Shown piece by piece: positions 1 to 11,619 of a stretch of 64,000 nucleotides of DNA. How positions within the stretch are numbered: the stretch's first letter is position 1; each line of letters begins with the position of its first letter. Below the pieces are notes generated by a model. That model was not told the origin of the DNA. It saw only the letters and a program-made list of their open reading frames with translations, and searched no databases. Source of the DNA: Vicia villosa (taxonomy: Eukaryota; Streptophyta; Magnoliopsida; Fabales; Fabaceae). Made by a program: the position numbers and the translations under genes. Location: contig NC_081186.1 in the NCBI RefSeq assembly GCF_029867415.1, positions 104,258,753 through 104,322,752 on the forward strand, read 5' to 3'.

Positions 1-8
1 TTAGAAAG

Positions 9-9
<1 letters not shown>

Positions 10-94
<85 letters not shown>
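10..94. repeat. (TA)n microsatellite
   Basis: An uninterrupted run of TA dinucleotides directly abuts the left end of the foldback element at 95. A matching tract abuts its right end, so the element appears to sit inside a TA microsatellite or to have seeded one. Confidence 0.97.
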
Positions 95-97
<3 letters not shown>

Positions 98-487
98 GAG
101 GGATCAAATTACACCCGAAGAGTTACACCACGAGTTACACTCGTTCAATAACTACATTTCGAATTAATATTTTTTAAATTCAACCGTTGGATTGAAACAT
201 AATATCATATAGATCATGCCTATAAAGTTTGAGCTTAATCTATAATGATTTACATCCGATCAAGATATCCAAAGATTAACATCAAAATGAGCTTTCATAT
301 AACGTTAATTTTGATGTAATTCAATGACATAGTAAATCATTATAGATTAAGCTCAAACTTTTTAGGTATGATCTATATGATATTATGTTTCAATCCAACG
401 GTTGAATTTAAAAAATATTAATTCAAAATGTAGTTATTGAACGAGTGTAACTCATGGTGTAACTCTTCGGGTGTAATTTGATCCCTC

Positions 488-490
<3 letters not shown>
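95..490. mobile_element. Foldback MITE in a (TA)n tract
   Basis: The left arm begins GAGGAGGGATCAAATTACAC and the right arm ends with its reverse complement. The arms pair over most of their length (about 95-285 against 300-490) with few mismatches, leaving almost no loop. There is no coding capacity. Because TA repeats flank both sides, only a TA-type target duplication can be proposed, and it cannot be told apart from the microsatellite. This is a non-autonomous DNA transposon of uncertain superfamily. A Tc1/mariner-like or Mutator-like origin is possible. Confidence 0.85.

Positions 491-582
<92 letters not shown>
491..582. repeat. (TA)n microsatellite
   Basis: A TA dinucleotide run on the right side of the foldback element. 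From here to about 1440 the sequence is AT-rich intergenic DNA in which I recognise no gene or element. Confidence 0.97.
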
Positions 583-583
<1 letters not shown>

Positions 584-1445
584 GCCATTAATTTTTTAAT
601 GACAAAGTCAATCCTTTTAAAAATCGTATTCATTGACTTATAAGACATAACATTATTAAGCGTTAGTCTTTTGACAATCTGCAAAAGATCAATTGTCTCT
701 ACTTTCAAGAAATCAAAAGTGGCAAACGCAAATAATATGAAAACATATTAATCGTCGGAACACGTTTTCTTGCATTTGACCGCTTTACTTGAAGCAACTT
801 TAAGGGATGCATGTCTCATCGTGAAACCTCGAGTCTTCAATTCCATTTGTGAGAAAATCTCAATCAAATTCACACATGTATGTTTCCCTATACTCAATCA
901 TACGCCAGAACATCTACTTATCTAAATGTAGCTGTTATTTTACGTGACTCAATCAAAAAATTGATAACCATTTCTTATTCTTATCGGCTGAAATATATCA
1001 AATATGATTTCCTAAAAAATTTAAACTTTTAAAACAATAAATACTGCATATTAATTACAATAAATTTCTCACACAATTTATCGAAGAAATGCATACTCAT
1101 ATATGAATTAAATTTTTATCAATTGATAACTTTGTTGAAACTTTGTTTTTACTATTTAAGTGACGTTAGTCTCATGAAATGATTTCCAATTCTAAAGTTT
1201 AACTAATTAATTCGCAAAAGGAATTTTTTATAAGCAAAATGAAATTATTTAGCTTATAATTTAATTGAATCAATCACTTATAAATTCCAAAGCTTAATAA
1301 TTTTTTTTTATCACGTCACTTTATTTTAATAAGGTCCTCATAGAATTCTCAATTTTATAATTACATTTTGAAAATAATGATAAAACGCAAAAACAGAAAA
1401 AATGAAGAGTGCCACGTTTGAGACGTGTGCAAAGCAAAGCTAGAG

Positions 1446-1452
1446 TATAAAA
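1446..1452 (+). promoter_or_regulatory. Putative TATA box of the membrane-protein gene
   Basis: TATAAAA lies 125 bp before the chosen ATG at 1577, in the normal position for a plant core promoter with a leader of roughly 95 bases. It is identified only by motif and position; the transcription start is not known. Confidence 0.5.
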
Positions 1453-1576
1453 TGCGCCTTGTATGCGCACGAAAGTAACACAAACGAAACAAACACAAAG
1501 AAGGCACATAAAACAGTTATTACAATTTAAACCGAACTTCAATTCTCCGGCGACGATACAACTTTCCGGCAACCAA

Positions 1577-4500
1577 ATGATGACCTCCGGCGACGGAGTG
1601 GATGAGTCTTATCGGGCACTTCCGTCGCTGTATCTGACCTTCTTGACAATCTGGTTCGTCTCTGCTTGTTCATGGACCGCTTACACCTACAAAACCCGCC
1701 ATTTTCAGGTCCTTCTTGAACTTCACCTCAATTGATATGATTCAATTCTTCATGATTGTTGTGTGTTGTTTATCTGGTTTGGATTCTTAGATGATAAGAT
1801 AAGAAACAATTGAAATTTTTATCAATGAACTGAAAAACTGAGTGTTGCTATGTTGAGAACTGTTTTTGCTAGTTTTTTGGATTCTGTTTCGTTATTCGAG
1901 TTTGATCCTTTAGGTTTTATTGACATGCAACAAGAAAAAATGAATTTAATTTTGATTTTATGTGATAAACACTTAATTAAGTTGTTAATTCCATTATGGT
2001 CATTATTGTATTGTTAATTTGTACTTTGAATTTGAACCAGGCAGTGGCGGAGCCGGGGGGTGACTGGGGAAGGCCATGGCCACCCCATTACCTTTTAAAA
2101 AACAGTATATAGATTGAGACTACTTTGAACAAAAAAAAGGCTACTGATATTTAATATGAATGATTTACCATACACAGAGTGAAGAAAAAACTTTTCATTA
2201 GTTTATACTCTACTATAAGTAATGAGTGTAATATCATCATGGCCCCACAAATATAATTCAGCTAGTAACCCCTAGTCCATTCACTCTACAAGCTATAATT
2301 CTCTCTCTGAATAAGAAAAAGAACTACTATCTCTATTTCCATTCACTCTACAAGCTATAATTCTCTCTCTGAATAAGAAAAAGAACTACTATCTCTATAA
2401 TTCTCTATAATTCTTAACTGCTAGATTAAATATTGTTTTATAACTAATATTTTTAATTATGTTTTCTTATAATAGGGGAAAAACTTATAAAAATGTTAAT
2501 TATTTTTATTTTTAAAGATAAATTTATAAAATTATTTTAATTGTCAACAAATTTAATATTAGAACCAGTGTTTTAAATTTCTATGATATAATAATAAATT
2601 GTATTTGATATATAAAATATTGATTGAAGTGAAAAATTAATGAAATCTATTTTAATAAATGTATTCTATTAGTAGATTCTACATATTTATCAATTGTATC
2701 AATTCTTTATTGATTTATTCACCACTATTATTAGCAAAAATAGTATTAAGATATTAATTTGAAATTGGTACGGTGCAAGTAATATTAATTTTAAAAATTA
2801 ATACAGTATTATTTTAAAGGCTTAAATGATTTATTTGTCCCTGTGTTTTTGTTTTTAGTGTCTAGTCTCCTTTTTTTTCTTCTTAAAAATAGTTCCTGGA
2901 TGTTAAATCTTTTTGGTTTTCGTCCTTAAATTCAAAATTTAAAGGAAAGTTGGCAGAATTTCTACGGTTTCTCATTCGAATTTTTCTACAGATTTAAAAT
3001 TTATAAGTTTCCTACACATTTTCTTTTAAATTTTCATGCGAATTTTTACTTAAGGACTAAAATCTAAATGATTTTAACATTTAGGGACTATTTAAAAAAA
3101 AACTGATTAGAGACTAAAAACAAAAGCATATTAACTTACAAAGACCAATAGACATTTAAGTCTATTTTAAAAATTGAAAAAAAAATTAGTTTGAAATAAT
3201 TTTTTCTATAAATAAATAAATCACTTTCGAAGACAAAGAGTAATAATTTTTACCACCTATTTCTACCGTTTTTAATATCAAATGACTTTTCACATTTATG
3301 ATTTTCGTCAAAAAAAAATTGATATTGTTGTATAAAAAATAATTTAAATAATTTTTATAATTTATTTTACCGGCCATCCCAACTTTTTTATCCTGGCTCC
3401 GCCACTGGAACCAGGTGAATTTTTTTATTAATATTTTGTAGATGTTTATTTATATATTTTGTGATATTGTTTTGCTAGAGCAGTGGAATAATTTGCAATG
3501 GACACTTAGTTTGATTCCGTTGATTAAAGCATTGCAGCTCATGCTATCTTTCCTCTTCTGGTAAGTTTCGGGTCTTGTTTGTTGGTTTGTTGAATATGAA
3601 TTGGATTTTTAGCTTTAAAGTCCGCATTCATTTTGGCTTGCATATGATTCTTCTGGTGTGAGATTGAAGAAAGCTTGGCATTCTTGAAGCTTTGTTTGAT
3701 AGAACATTTGTTGATGTATTTGTGACACCAATTTTGCAGGTATTCATGCTTCAATTTTCAGGCATGCTCTTTGTGGATGTCGTTTGGTGTATATGTGACT
3801 GGTGTGCTCTTTCAGACAGCTGCTTTTGTCTCCTTTTTGCTTATTTCTCATGGTTATTGTATAATGTGTGAGCACCTTTCTTTAAATGAACGCCGTTCAA
3901 CTGCCGCACTTGCATGTGTCTTTTACTTGACTCTAGTTGGTTACAAGGCTTCTGTTCCATACTTTGCAGTAAGTTTCTTAGATGGTCATTATAATATGCA
4001 GTCCAATGGAAACTTCTTTTTGTTTTGATGCTAATTCATGTTTACACAAATGTACAGGTGCTTTTGCTTTTAAATTATTTTATTTCATTCTATGTAATAT
4101 TCCACCATATATCCCAAAACCTACTTGTGCTGAGAGAACAGTTGAGCATTATTGAAAATGAGGATGTTCGAGCAATGTATGATGCTGTGTATAAAAAGTA
4201 CATAATGTTCAAGTAAGTGTCACGCATCTGAGATGTGCATAAGAGTAATTTCTTCCCAAATGTCATAGATATGTTACATATATTATCTCATGTAAACAAG
4301 AATTCATACTTCGATAGTTGACATCTTTTCTTTTCTTTGTGCAGGAAGTTTCAGGGTGCAATGCAGATGGTAGCTATGGCAGAAACTGTGGTATTATATT
4401 TGGGACTCATTTAATATACTTTAATGAACAATGGTATATATGTAAATATGTGACTTTGACAACCCGTTAATTGTAGATATATATGAACATTTACGACTCC

Positions 4501-5373
4501 TCCGAGAATTACTGGCTTCGCCTTTTGATCAGAGAATGGGCACAGTTTTGCATCTTTGTGTACATTGGGTATGCTTATCTATGTTCAACTGCAATTAACA
4601 CTTGAATGATCTAAATTTGAACAAATTCTTAGCAATGCAAGAAAACTACTCATGATTTTCCCGCAATTGCGTGTCCAATTTTAGTCTCAAATAGATTTTA
4701 ATCCATTCCGTAACCTGCAGATGGATTTTCAGATCACAAGATTTGGCACCACACTTCTCTGTTATACCACCCACAAAGTTAAAAAGCCAGACTCTGGTGC
4801 CTCCCATCTACAGTATTGTAAGTTATCGATCTTCACAGGTCAAGATTTCAGTGGAAGTATTATTTTAGTCGTCTAAACAATCAGTTACATTTGTAAGAAA
4901 TAGTAGCAAATGATGTTTACAGTCTAGTCTTAGCATTTGGAAAACAATCTCTTAATTTGTACCTTTTAGTTTGTAGAATATTATTCTGTTTTCTGACTAC
5001 ACCAAGAACCTTGGTGCAGGAAATGGATGCAGCAACATTTAAAGAATTTAGTAGTCATGAATGGCACATTGGGTTGGTAAGTGCTACAAACATGCTATAA
5101 CGATTCATTAGTTGGCCACATTACTAATTTATATAATCCTTTGCTGACTTCTGTTATCTATTCATTCATCTCACTTCTATGTTTGTGTAGCCAATTTCCA
5201 CGTCTCATGATGAGCATTCCAAAAACGACGTTCTGGTAATCATTCAGCATCCTCGAGCACAGAGATTAAGAAAGCTCGACCCATTTTCTGATACAAGTGA
5301 CTGCTTTGCCGTGTCAGATCTCAACACAAATTCATCTTCATGCCAAACACAACAAAGACAGCTAGCAACATGA
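1577..5373 (+). CDS. Multi-pass membrane protein, possible Lung-7TM/GOST-like
   Basis: Nine exons join in one frame: 1577-1708, 3484-3560, 3740-3968, 4058-4212, 4345-4390, 4477-4568, 4721-4817, 5020-5076 and 5191-5373. All introns are GT-AG and the product is about 355 residues. I chose the ATG at 1577; an in-frame ATG at 1463 would add 38 polar residues. Five strongly hydrophobic segments are visible (about residues 16-36, 50-72, 75-105, 118-142, 147-165). A shorter one near 225-245 (REWAQFCIFVYIGW) is a possible sixth. The tail is hydrophilic and Ser/Thr-rich. The early helices and the Trp-rich loop recall plant proteins of the GOST/Lung seven-transmembrane group, but the luminal N-terminal domain of that group is absent. 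This is therefore a tentative family guess. Exon 2 has a tandem GAGCAG acceptor that could add one Gln. Intron 1 is enlarged by nested transposons. Confidence 0.82.
2277..2400. repeat. 62-bp tandem duplication
   Basis: Two adjacent, nearly identical 62-bp copies (2277-2338 and 2339-2400) within the hAT element. They indicate a recent slippage or replication event after or during its formation. Confidence 0.9.
2819..3162. mobile_element. Mutator-like MITE nested in the hAT element
   Basis: The ends GGCTTAAATG and CATTTAAGTC are inverted with one mismatch. A perfect 9-bp target duplication TATTTTAAA lies at 2810-2818 and 3163-3171. The inverted similarity continues inward (TTTTTGTTTTTAGTC class). 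A 9-bp duplication fits Mutator-like elements. It is 344 bp with no coding region. Because it sits inside the hAT element, it inserted later. Confidence 0.92.
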
Positions 5374-6219
5374 TGAATTATACCCGCATCACTTGCTTAC
5401 GCATTTTTCTAGCAAAAAGGATCCCTAGTTCCTGCAATGAAGAAATGGTGCAAAGTTAAGTGGCCCTGTGGTAGTCATCATCCTGGTTCGTAAACTGAAG
5501 CCGTGTTAAGTCGCTCGTATTACAGATTTAGCAAATGGAACTTAAAACACCAACTCAATATGAGTCATTCGATCTTCTGAATGACTTCAATTAACTAACC
5601 TTACTAAATACTAACTGTCCAAATTTAACCACAGAAAAAAAAAATCCTAATTTGGTGCAAAACAGTGAGTTTTAGCTTATGTAGGACAGTTTCAGATTAG
5701 AGGGAGTTGCAAATATGTATCAATACATTATCAAAGTAATTATTAGTGTGTATATTCTTCTTGATTTCAGTGTCTTTTACATAATTTACATTTGATGTTT
5801 TCGAGAACAGTTTGACTTTTGATCTGGTACTAAGAGTTTAGGACACAGTAAGCTCTATTGACAATGAAAGTTGCTCCACTTGCCTAACTTCCTCAAGTTG
5901 GGACAGGTCTATGTTGAAAACTAACATAGTTTTTTCTCTTCTGCATTGATCACATTGAACAAGCCAACCAAATAAAGTTGGTATTTTAAAACAAGACTAC
6001 AAAGGCTGACTCGTTGAACCAAGAATGGCACTAAAAACTTTGAGGAAAAAAGAGGTTTTAACAAGAAATTTTAGAATGAGATTTAATACCTAGTGGTTAC
6101 CAACTGAAATTCAATGTAGTTCAAAGAGAGATGGTGGGAACAACACTACCTTTCTCCTATATGTTTGAGCTTAGATTGGGTCTTCCTCCATAAGTTTTAA
6201 GTACCAACTCCCTTAGTTG
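5374..6219 (+). other. 3' untranslated and intergenic region
   Basis: AT-rich sequence after the stop codon of the membrane-protein gene. It probably contains its 3' untranslated region, although I could not fix a polyadenylation site. No other feature is recognised before the hAT element at 6228. Confidence 0.5.
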
Positions 6220-6227
6220 ATGAAAAC

Positions 6228-7180
6228 TAGGGGTGGCAAAACGGGTCAGGCCCGCCGGGTCGGCTCGTTTGACCCGCCATTTTAGGCGGGCTGGGCTGAG
6301 GTTTTCGGCTCGGTACCTTAAGTTGGCCCGCCCCGCCTAACCCGCTTAAAAAAAACGGGCCGAGGCGGGGCGGGGCGGGTTTTGCCCGCGGGCTTTTTGT
6401 TAAAAAAAATTATTTTTTATTTAGAATTAAAACAACTTTAACTATAAATATAACACTCTTCTCTTAGATTGGAAAAGTTTGAAATAAAAGAACAGTTGTA
6501 TAACATGCATAATTATTAAGTTGTTAATACATTATCTCACATGTTTTCTTTAGAATTTTAAGTAAATGAGGGATTTGATGAGTCTATAAGTGTGACAAAT
6601 TTTGGATTCAACTATTAAGGAATCGATTAATATAAAAGTTTATATGAAGTAATTAGTGAGAAAGTTAGGTGTTGATATTTTATGCACCGAGATGTATTAT
6701 GCGGTGTAATTGTTATCATTGTCTGTCTTATGTAAATTCTTAATTGGGTTTTCTAGTAGCTAGTTTTTAAATAGAATTAGAGTGATATGGATTATTTATT
6801 TATTTATTTATTTTGATACGCTTTTTTATTGTGGTCGAGTTTATTTTGTTATAATTGATCTTTATTTGTCTTATTTTTTGAACTGTTTGGACTTAAGACA
6901 TGTTGAAGTTCTATTGTGCGTTGTTAAAAAAATATTTTATCGACATTTTTGGTAATAATTAATTTTTTTTGTTAATTATGTAGTAAATCAAAATGTAAAA
7001 TAAAAAAATTAATAAAAATTGGCGGGCCGGCCCGCCAACCCGCCAACTCGTTAGTAAACGGGGCAGGCATGACTTTTGAGCTCGAACACCTAAGTAGGCC
7101 CGCCCCGCCCCACCCCGCTTTTGGACGGGCTTAAATGGGGCGGGCCTAAACGGGGCGGGCCACCCGCTTTGCCACCCCTA
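6228..7180. mobile_element. Non-autonomous hAT element with G/C-rich ends
   Basis: The terminal repeats are TAGGGGTGGCAAAACGGG and its near-complement ending GCCACCCCTA. The flanks are ATGAAAAC (6220-6227) and TTGAAAAC (7181-7188), which match at 7 of 8 positions and fit a hAT duplication. About 170 bp at each end is rich in GCCCGC/GGGCGG motifs, in sharp contrast to the AT-rich middle. No transposase is present. Confidence 0.9.
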
Positions 7181-7261
7181 TTGAAAACAGATTGATTGGA
7201 TAAAACTTGATTTAAATTATAATGGAAGGATTAAAATAATGCATTAGTACTATTAAATTTA

Positions 7262-7452
7262 GGGAAATGTTAACCAGTGTCCTTTGGAGTTTGGACACTT
7301 TTTAAGTGATTAAAGTGGTAAATTTTTATAAATGTGTGTATATTCAATGCATTGAAAACGCATTAGAAATTTAAATATTGACTTTTATAAAAAATATTTG
7401 TTTTATTTAGTATGCTTAAAGAGTGTCCTGAAGGTACTGGTTAGCAAGACTC
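7262..7452. mobile_element. 191-bp Mutator-like MITE
   Basis: A perfect 9-bp target duplication TTAAATTTA lies at 7253-7261 and 7453-7461. The subterminal regions are inverted and similar (GTTAACCAGTGTCC at the left; reverse complement of the right CTAACCAGTACCTTCAGG). It is non-coding. Confidence 0.8.
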
Positions 7453-7904
7453 TTAAATTTATAACTCATTAGATATTCATTAAAGTCAATTGATCAATCA
7501 TCTTTAGAAAAATTTAATGAATTTTTTTATTAATTAATTAATAACTTTTTATTTTAGTGTACTTGATAATGAAATATTTTTTATTTAATAGTTTAGTAGT
7601 TGAAATTTCACACATTAAAATGAATAAGTAAAGGTGTGTTCGAACGCACAACTTGCGTTCGTATAATTGAATGTTCCTGCACAATTTGTTGATTTTTTTA
7701 AAACACTAAAGAAAAAGATATTATTAATAGGACATATTTCACAAAAATGGATTGGGCTTGGATTACATATGGTGTATAATCTCTCCAAACAAAGTCATTG
7801 GGGATTGCTCTACCAACTCTATTTATCTCACCCACCATAGTGAATTCAATAATGCCTCTAAATTTGAATTTTATTTTTCGTAAGCACCCCAAAATGCATA
7901 AAAA

Positions 7905-8190
7905 CACGTTTTTGTTGTTGATTAACCAAGGAAGTCAACTTAAAATATGTTTTGAAACCACTTGTACATACAAGATCAAATGTTTTTGTTGTTGATTAAC
8001 CAGGGCAGTCAACTTAAAATCTGTTTTGAAACCAGTTGTACATACAAGTCAAATGTTTTTTTTTTATTAACCAGGGCAATCAACTTAAAATCTATTTTGA
8101 AACCAGTTGTACATACAATATCAAATATTTTGATTGTTGATTAACCAGGACAGGCAACTTAAAATCTGTTTTGAAACCAGTTGTACATAC
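7905..8190. repeat. Minisatellite, about four copies of a 72-bp unit
   Basis: Each unit contains TTGATTAACCAGGGCAGTCA, AACTTAAAATCTGTTTTGAA and ACCAGTTGTACATACAAG in that order. The four copies differ at scattered positions, and the third has a long T-run. No gene is associated. The reading frames over it are by-products of the repeat. Confidence 0.92.
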
Positions 8191-9179
8191 AAGATCTCAA
8201 GACTTAAGCATGAGGTACTAAACAATTTCTTTCCTGTATTGCATTTTACTTTTGTCTTGAATTACTTGGTAATGAATCACTTGGTTACTCTCCATTCATG
8301 ATCACACTTTCAACTTGCTTTTAATTCTAGGCACTGCCATTTCTCGTTCCAATGTTATTTTGTAATAATTTGGTATGTGATAGGCATACACAATGTAGTT
8401 CCTAATTTGGCATGTGATATGCATACACAATGTTAGTTATGATGAATTCATTACCTAACTAGATGGTTTATGGTATATTAGATTGTAGTTAAGAGCATAA
8501 TAGATTGATTTGTGATACATGCCTTTTCATTTTTTCAAATACAAAGTTTAGGGCATGCTTTTGTTTTGTCTGTTTGTTTTTGCTTCTTGGTTTCGTCCAA
8601 ATATTGGAATCCTGATCCTCCAAATTGTAATGGTATCCTCCAAGGAAACTTAATGCTATTCTCCATGGCCTCTCCTTCACCAAAGTCTTACTCTCATCGA
8701 GAATCCTTAAGCAAGTACCATAAACTTGTTGTGTTGATTTAGGATTTCAAAGACTTATTTTTTGCTAACATACTCTTTACTCTTGTTAAGTGTTTTAAAG
8801 TTGAAAAGAAAAAAAAAACTAAAACTAAACAAGGGGAATTCTAAATCCTAAAAATCATGTCAAACTAATTCTACCTAACATTGGGAAAATAAAAAAGTAA
8901 TCTAATATTTTTTTAGGAATTTTTTATGAATTGAAACAAAGTTAACAAAAATAAACTAATAAATGAAAATAAGAATGGGCTAAAAAAGGTAAAACAAGAG
9001 GTGCAAAACCCAATGGGGGCGCTGGGCTAATAGAAGCAGGCCCAAGATCAAAATAAAAGTTCAGTCAAGGGGAGTTTAAGCGCAGTATAAGGCAGTTCAG
9101 GGTGGAATTTCGATTGGGCTTAAGGGAAAATCATACAAACAAAAATGAACCCTAGAGATAAAACTAAAGGAGTCCACCT
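8191..9179. other. Intergenic sequence upstream of COX19
   Basis: There is no recognisable gene. A short near-repeat (GCATACACAATGT preceded by ATGTGAT) occurs twice around 8370-8435. The segment 9180-9570 is pyrimidine-rich (CTC, TTC runs) and is the likely 5' leader or core promoter of COX19. Confidence 0.45.
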
Positions 9180-9570
9180 CCTTCATCTCCAATTCACTCA
9201 CGTTCAAAACTTACCATCAACTCCCTATTCTCTCTGCCTCTGAACCACGTGAAACCAACTCTCCATCTCAATCGCATCTCTCACTCAGTTCGCTCCAACC
9301 AAACACTTCCCCTCTTCACGATTTTCTCTCTAAAATCCTTCTCACGGCTCCTTCACTCACTAAAATCCTTCACTCACTAAGATCCTTCTCCCAGTTCGTT
9401 CTCTCTCTACGAACAAAAACAAAACGCTCTGTGTTTCGAACAACAACCAACAAGAAAATCCCGAGTTGAATCAGATGAAGCTGCACGTGTTGTGCTGAAC
9501 GATAAAACTGAAACTCCGGCAGGGAAGATTTTCAAAGTCTCTATAATAAAGTTTGACAGAAAACCTAGAA

Positions 9571-11619
9571 ATGAGCTCAGGTATTCGTTTCTCTTTCACT
9601 TTCTCTGTTTGATTTGATTCTAAAATGGCATTCGCTGAAACTCTTGTAATAATTAGGTGGTGCATTTGGTGGAAACAGGGGTCTCCGTCCCATTCCTCCG
9701 GAAAAGGGAGTTTTCCCATTGGATCACATGCATTTGTGTGACCTGGTATGCTTCATCTTCTCTCAATTTCCATCAACAATCCATTGTGCATTTATTTATA
9801 CTTCAAACAAGTTAGGACCTTGCAAGGGTTTTCGTTGTAATTCTCAACTAGTTTTTCATAGATATTACTATCCCAATGGGTATGACTGAACGTTTGTCAT
9901 CATATTAATTGTTGGACTAGCTAAATATAGATGCAAGTCATCTGCAATATAGATGCAAGTCATCTGCAATATGGACCTATTACATTATTAGTCCTTCACC
10001 TATGCTTCTGTGACATTCCTTCTTCATGAAGGATTGGCTTGACCAGCTAAAGATATATTAAGGACTTTAATTTTTTATTTCTTTAGTGTAGGGACTAGAG
10101 ATTGATATAACATCTATCAATCAAGATTGGAAGAAAAAATGGGGGTTTACTCATTAAATGTGAAAAGAGTAGTTAACTTTATATTTTTTATAAAGGTAAA
10201 ACTGAACAGAACAGAGTGTGCTTGTTTTAATTTGTTATGCATATGTGATGCATATGCAACACAGACTCCAACATCGATAATGTCAAAAATATAGGATACC
10301 AGCACCGCTACATATACGATAGTATTTGATCTTCATTTATCCATTTACTATTAAAAGTGTTAAAAATATTCTAATCAAATTTTATGTCTTTAATCTTTCA
10401 TTGATCAACATTGCTTCGACACACGTTTAACCCCATTAGTTGTGTTTGATATTTTGTCCAAGAAATGTATAAGGTGCATTGAAGCAAAGAAAAAACAATT
10501 GTTTTTTAAACATATATCTGAATTGTCCGACACATGTCATATGAGTGTCATACGGGTGTCAAACACCAAATTAAAGAGTGTCGAAGCAAAGAAAGAAAAA
10601 AAACCATTTTTTGGGGAAACTTGTCTGAGTTTTCCGACTCGTGTCGTACAACTGTCATAGAAGTGTCGGACACCGACGCTTGTCGGACATCGTAACACGC
10701 TTAATCCTAGAGGTGTTCGTGCTTCATAGCTTGACGCCACAGCTGCAATTTGTTGCAATGTCTCAACTGTGCCTTTGTGAGTGTTTAGTGCCACCAAAGC
10801 AAGCAGACAATAGATTGTTTCGTCATATTTTTTTCAGTTTGTCAAATGCTGTCAAGAGTTTATCTTGTCTATCTTCTTGTACCTTAATTTCTTATCGCCT
10901 CATTTCAGGACAAGAAGGAATATCTCAATTGTTTAAAGACTGCTGGAAGCAAGTCGGAAATATGCAGGGAATTCTCAAAAAAATATTTGCAATGTCGTAT
11001 GGAAAAGTGAGTTGGCTTCACTGCACTACAGACATAGTTTTTCTCTTACAGGTTACCATATTGGTTTCAATATTTTGTGTTAAACAGGCTTCTCCACAGC
11101 TCAATAGTGTGTATAGCTTGATGAACAAACAGAGCTGTTAAATAATTCAAGTCTCTTAAGTGGATTTGAATTGATCATTTTGAACTTTTTGATCTGATCT
11201 ATTTGAGTGAGCATTACAGTTTTAGTAGAATACTCTTTTTTTTCCTCACTACATAGAATACTTGATCTGTTGGCAAGATAACACAAGTCAAATGCTAACT
11301 TTATACAAATTTGCAATGAAATGATTAAATCTTATCTATTTGTAATGTTGTTGGCATTTTGGTGGATATCTTGATCTGTGTTTTTATTGATTGGAAATTA
11401 TTGATATGTTTTTGCCATTGATGTTCTTTGTGGTATGCATGGCTTTAAGGTTTTTCTTGACTGTTTTTTTTTATCACTGCTTATCTATGAACTATCTAAT
11501 TAACATCTTGCAGGAACTTGATGGCAAAACAAGATTTGGCCGAACTTGGTTTCAAGGAAAGTAATGCAGAAACTCCTGGAGGGAAAATTCCTGAGAGGAT
11601 TGGGGATCAAGAACAATGA
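9571..11619 (+). CDS. COX19: Cytochrome c oxidase assembly protein COX19
   Basis: Four exons, 9571-9580, 9657-9745, 10909-11006 and 11514-11619, join through GT-AG introns into 100 residues. The N-terminus MSSGGAFGGNRGLRPIPPEK and the core match plant COX19. It shows the twin CX9C signature: Cys31 and Cys41, then Cys52 and Cys62, followed by MEKNLMAKQDLAELGF. COX19 is a soluble protein of the mitochondrial intermembrane space. It is imported through the Mia40 oxidative folding route and supports copper delivery and redox balance during assembly of cytochrome c oxidase. All four cysteines are present and the length is normal for the family, so the gene looks intact. The first exon carries only ten coding bases. 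Intron 2 (1163 bp) carries repeat-derived sequence. Confidence 0.96.
9926..9972. repeat. Short tandem duplication in COX19 intron 2
   Basis: AATATAGATGCAAGTCATCTGC occurs twice in direct succession, an about 23-bp duplication in non-coding intron sequence. Confidence 0.85.
10440..10700. repeat. Duplicated GTGTC/GACAC-rich repeat in COX19 intron 2
   Basis: Two diverged copies of about 115 bp lie in direct order. Both contain GAAGCAAAGAAA, a run of A then T, CCGAC and closely spaced GTGTC motifs. The second ends in GTGTCGGACACCGACGCTTG. This motif set is common in dispersed plant repeats. The reading frames here run through intron and are not genes. Confidence 0.65.

Larger units (their letters stand above)
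2042..3407. mobile_element. Non-autonomous hAT element in intron 1
   Basis: The ends are exact inverted repeats, CAGTGGCGGAGCC and GGCTCCGCCACTG. They are flanked by a perfect 8-bp target duplication GAACCAGG at 2034-2041 and 3408-3415. An 8-bp duplication with CAGNGGCGGAGCC ends is typical of hAT. The 1366-bp interior is AT-rich with no transposase. It holds a 62-bp tandem duplication and a nested MITE. It lies in the first intron of the membrane-protein gene and leaves the exon-intron borders intact. Confidence 0.95.

Noticed and set aside
10641..11141. 166-codon plus-strand open frame
   Set aside because: It overlaps COX19 intron 2, exon 3 and intron 3 in a different frame from the gene, and has no domain.
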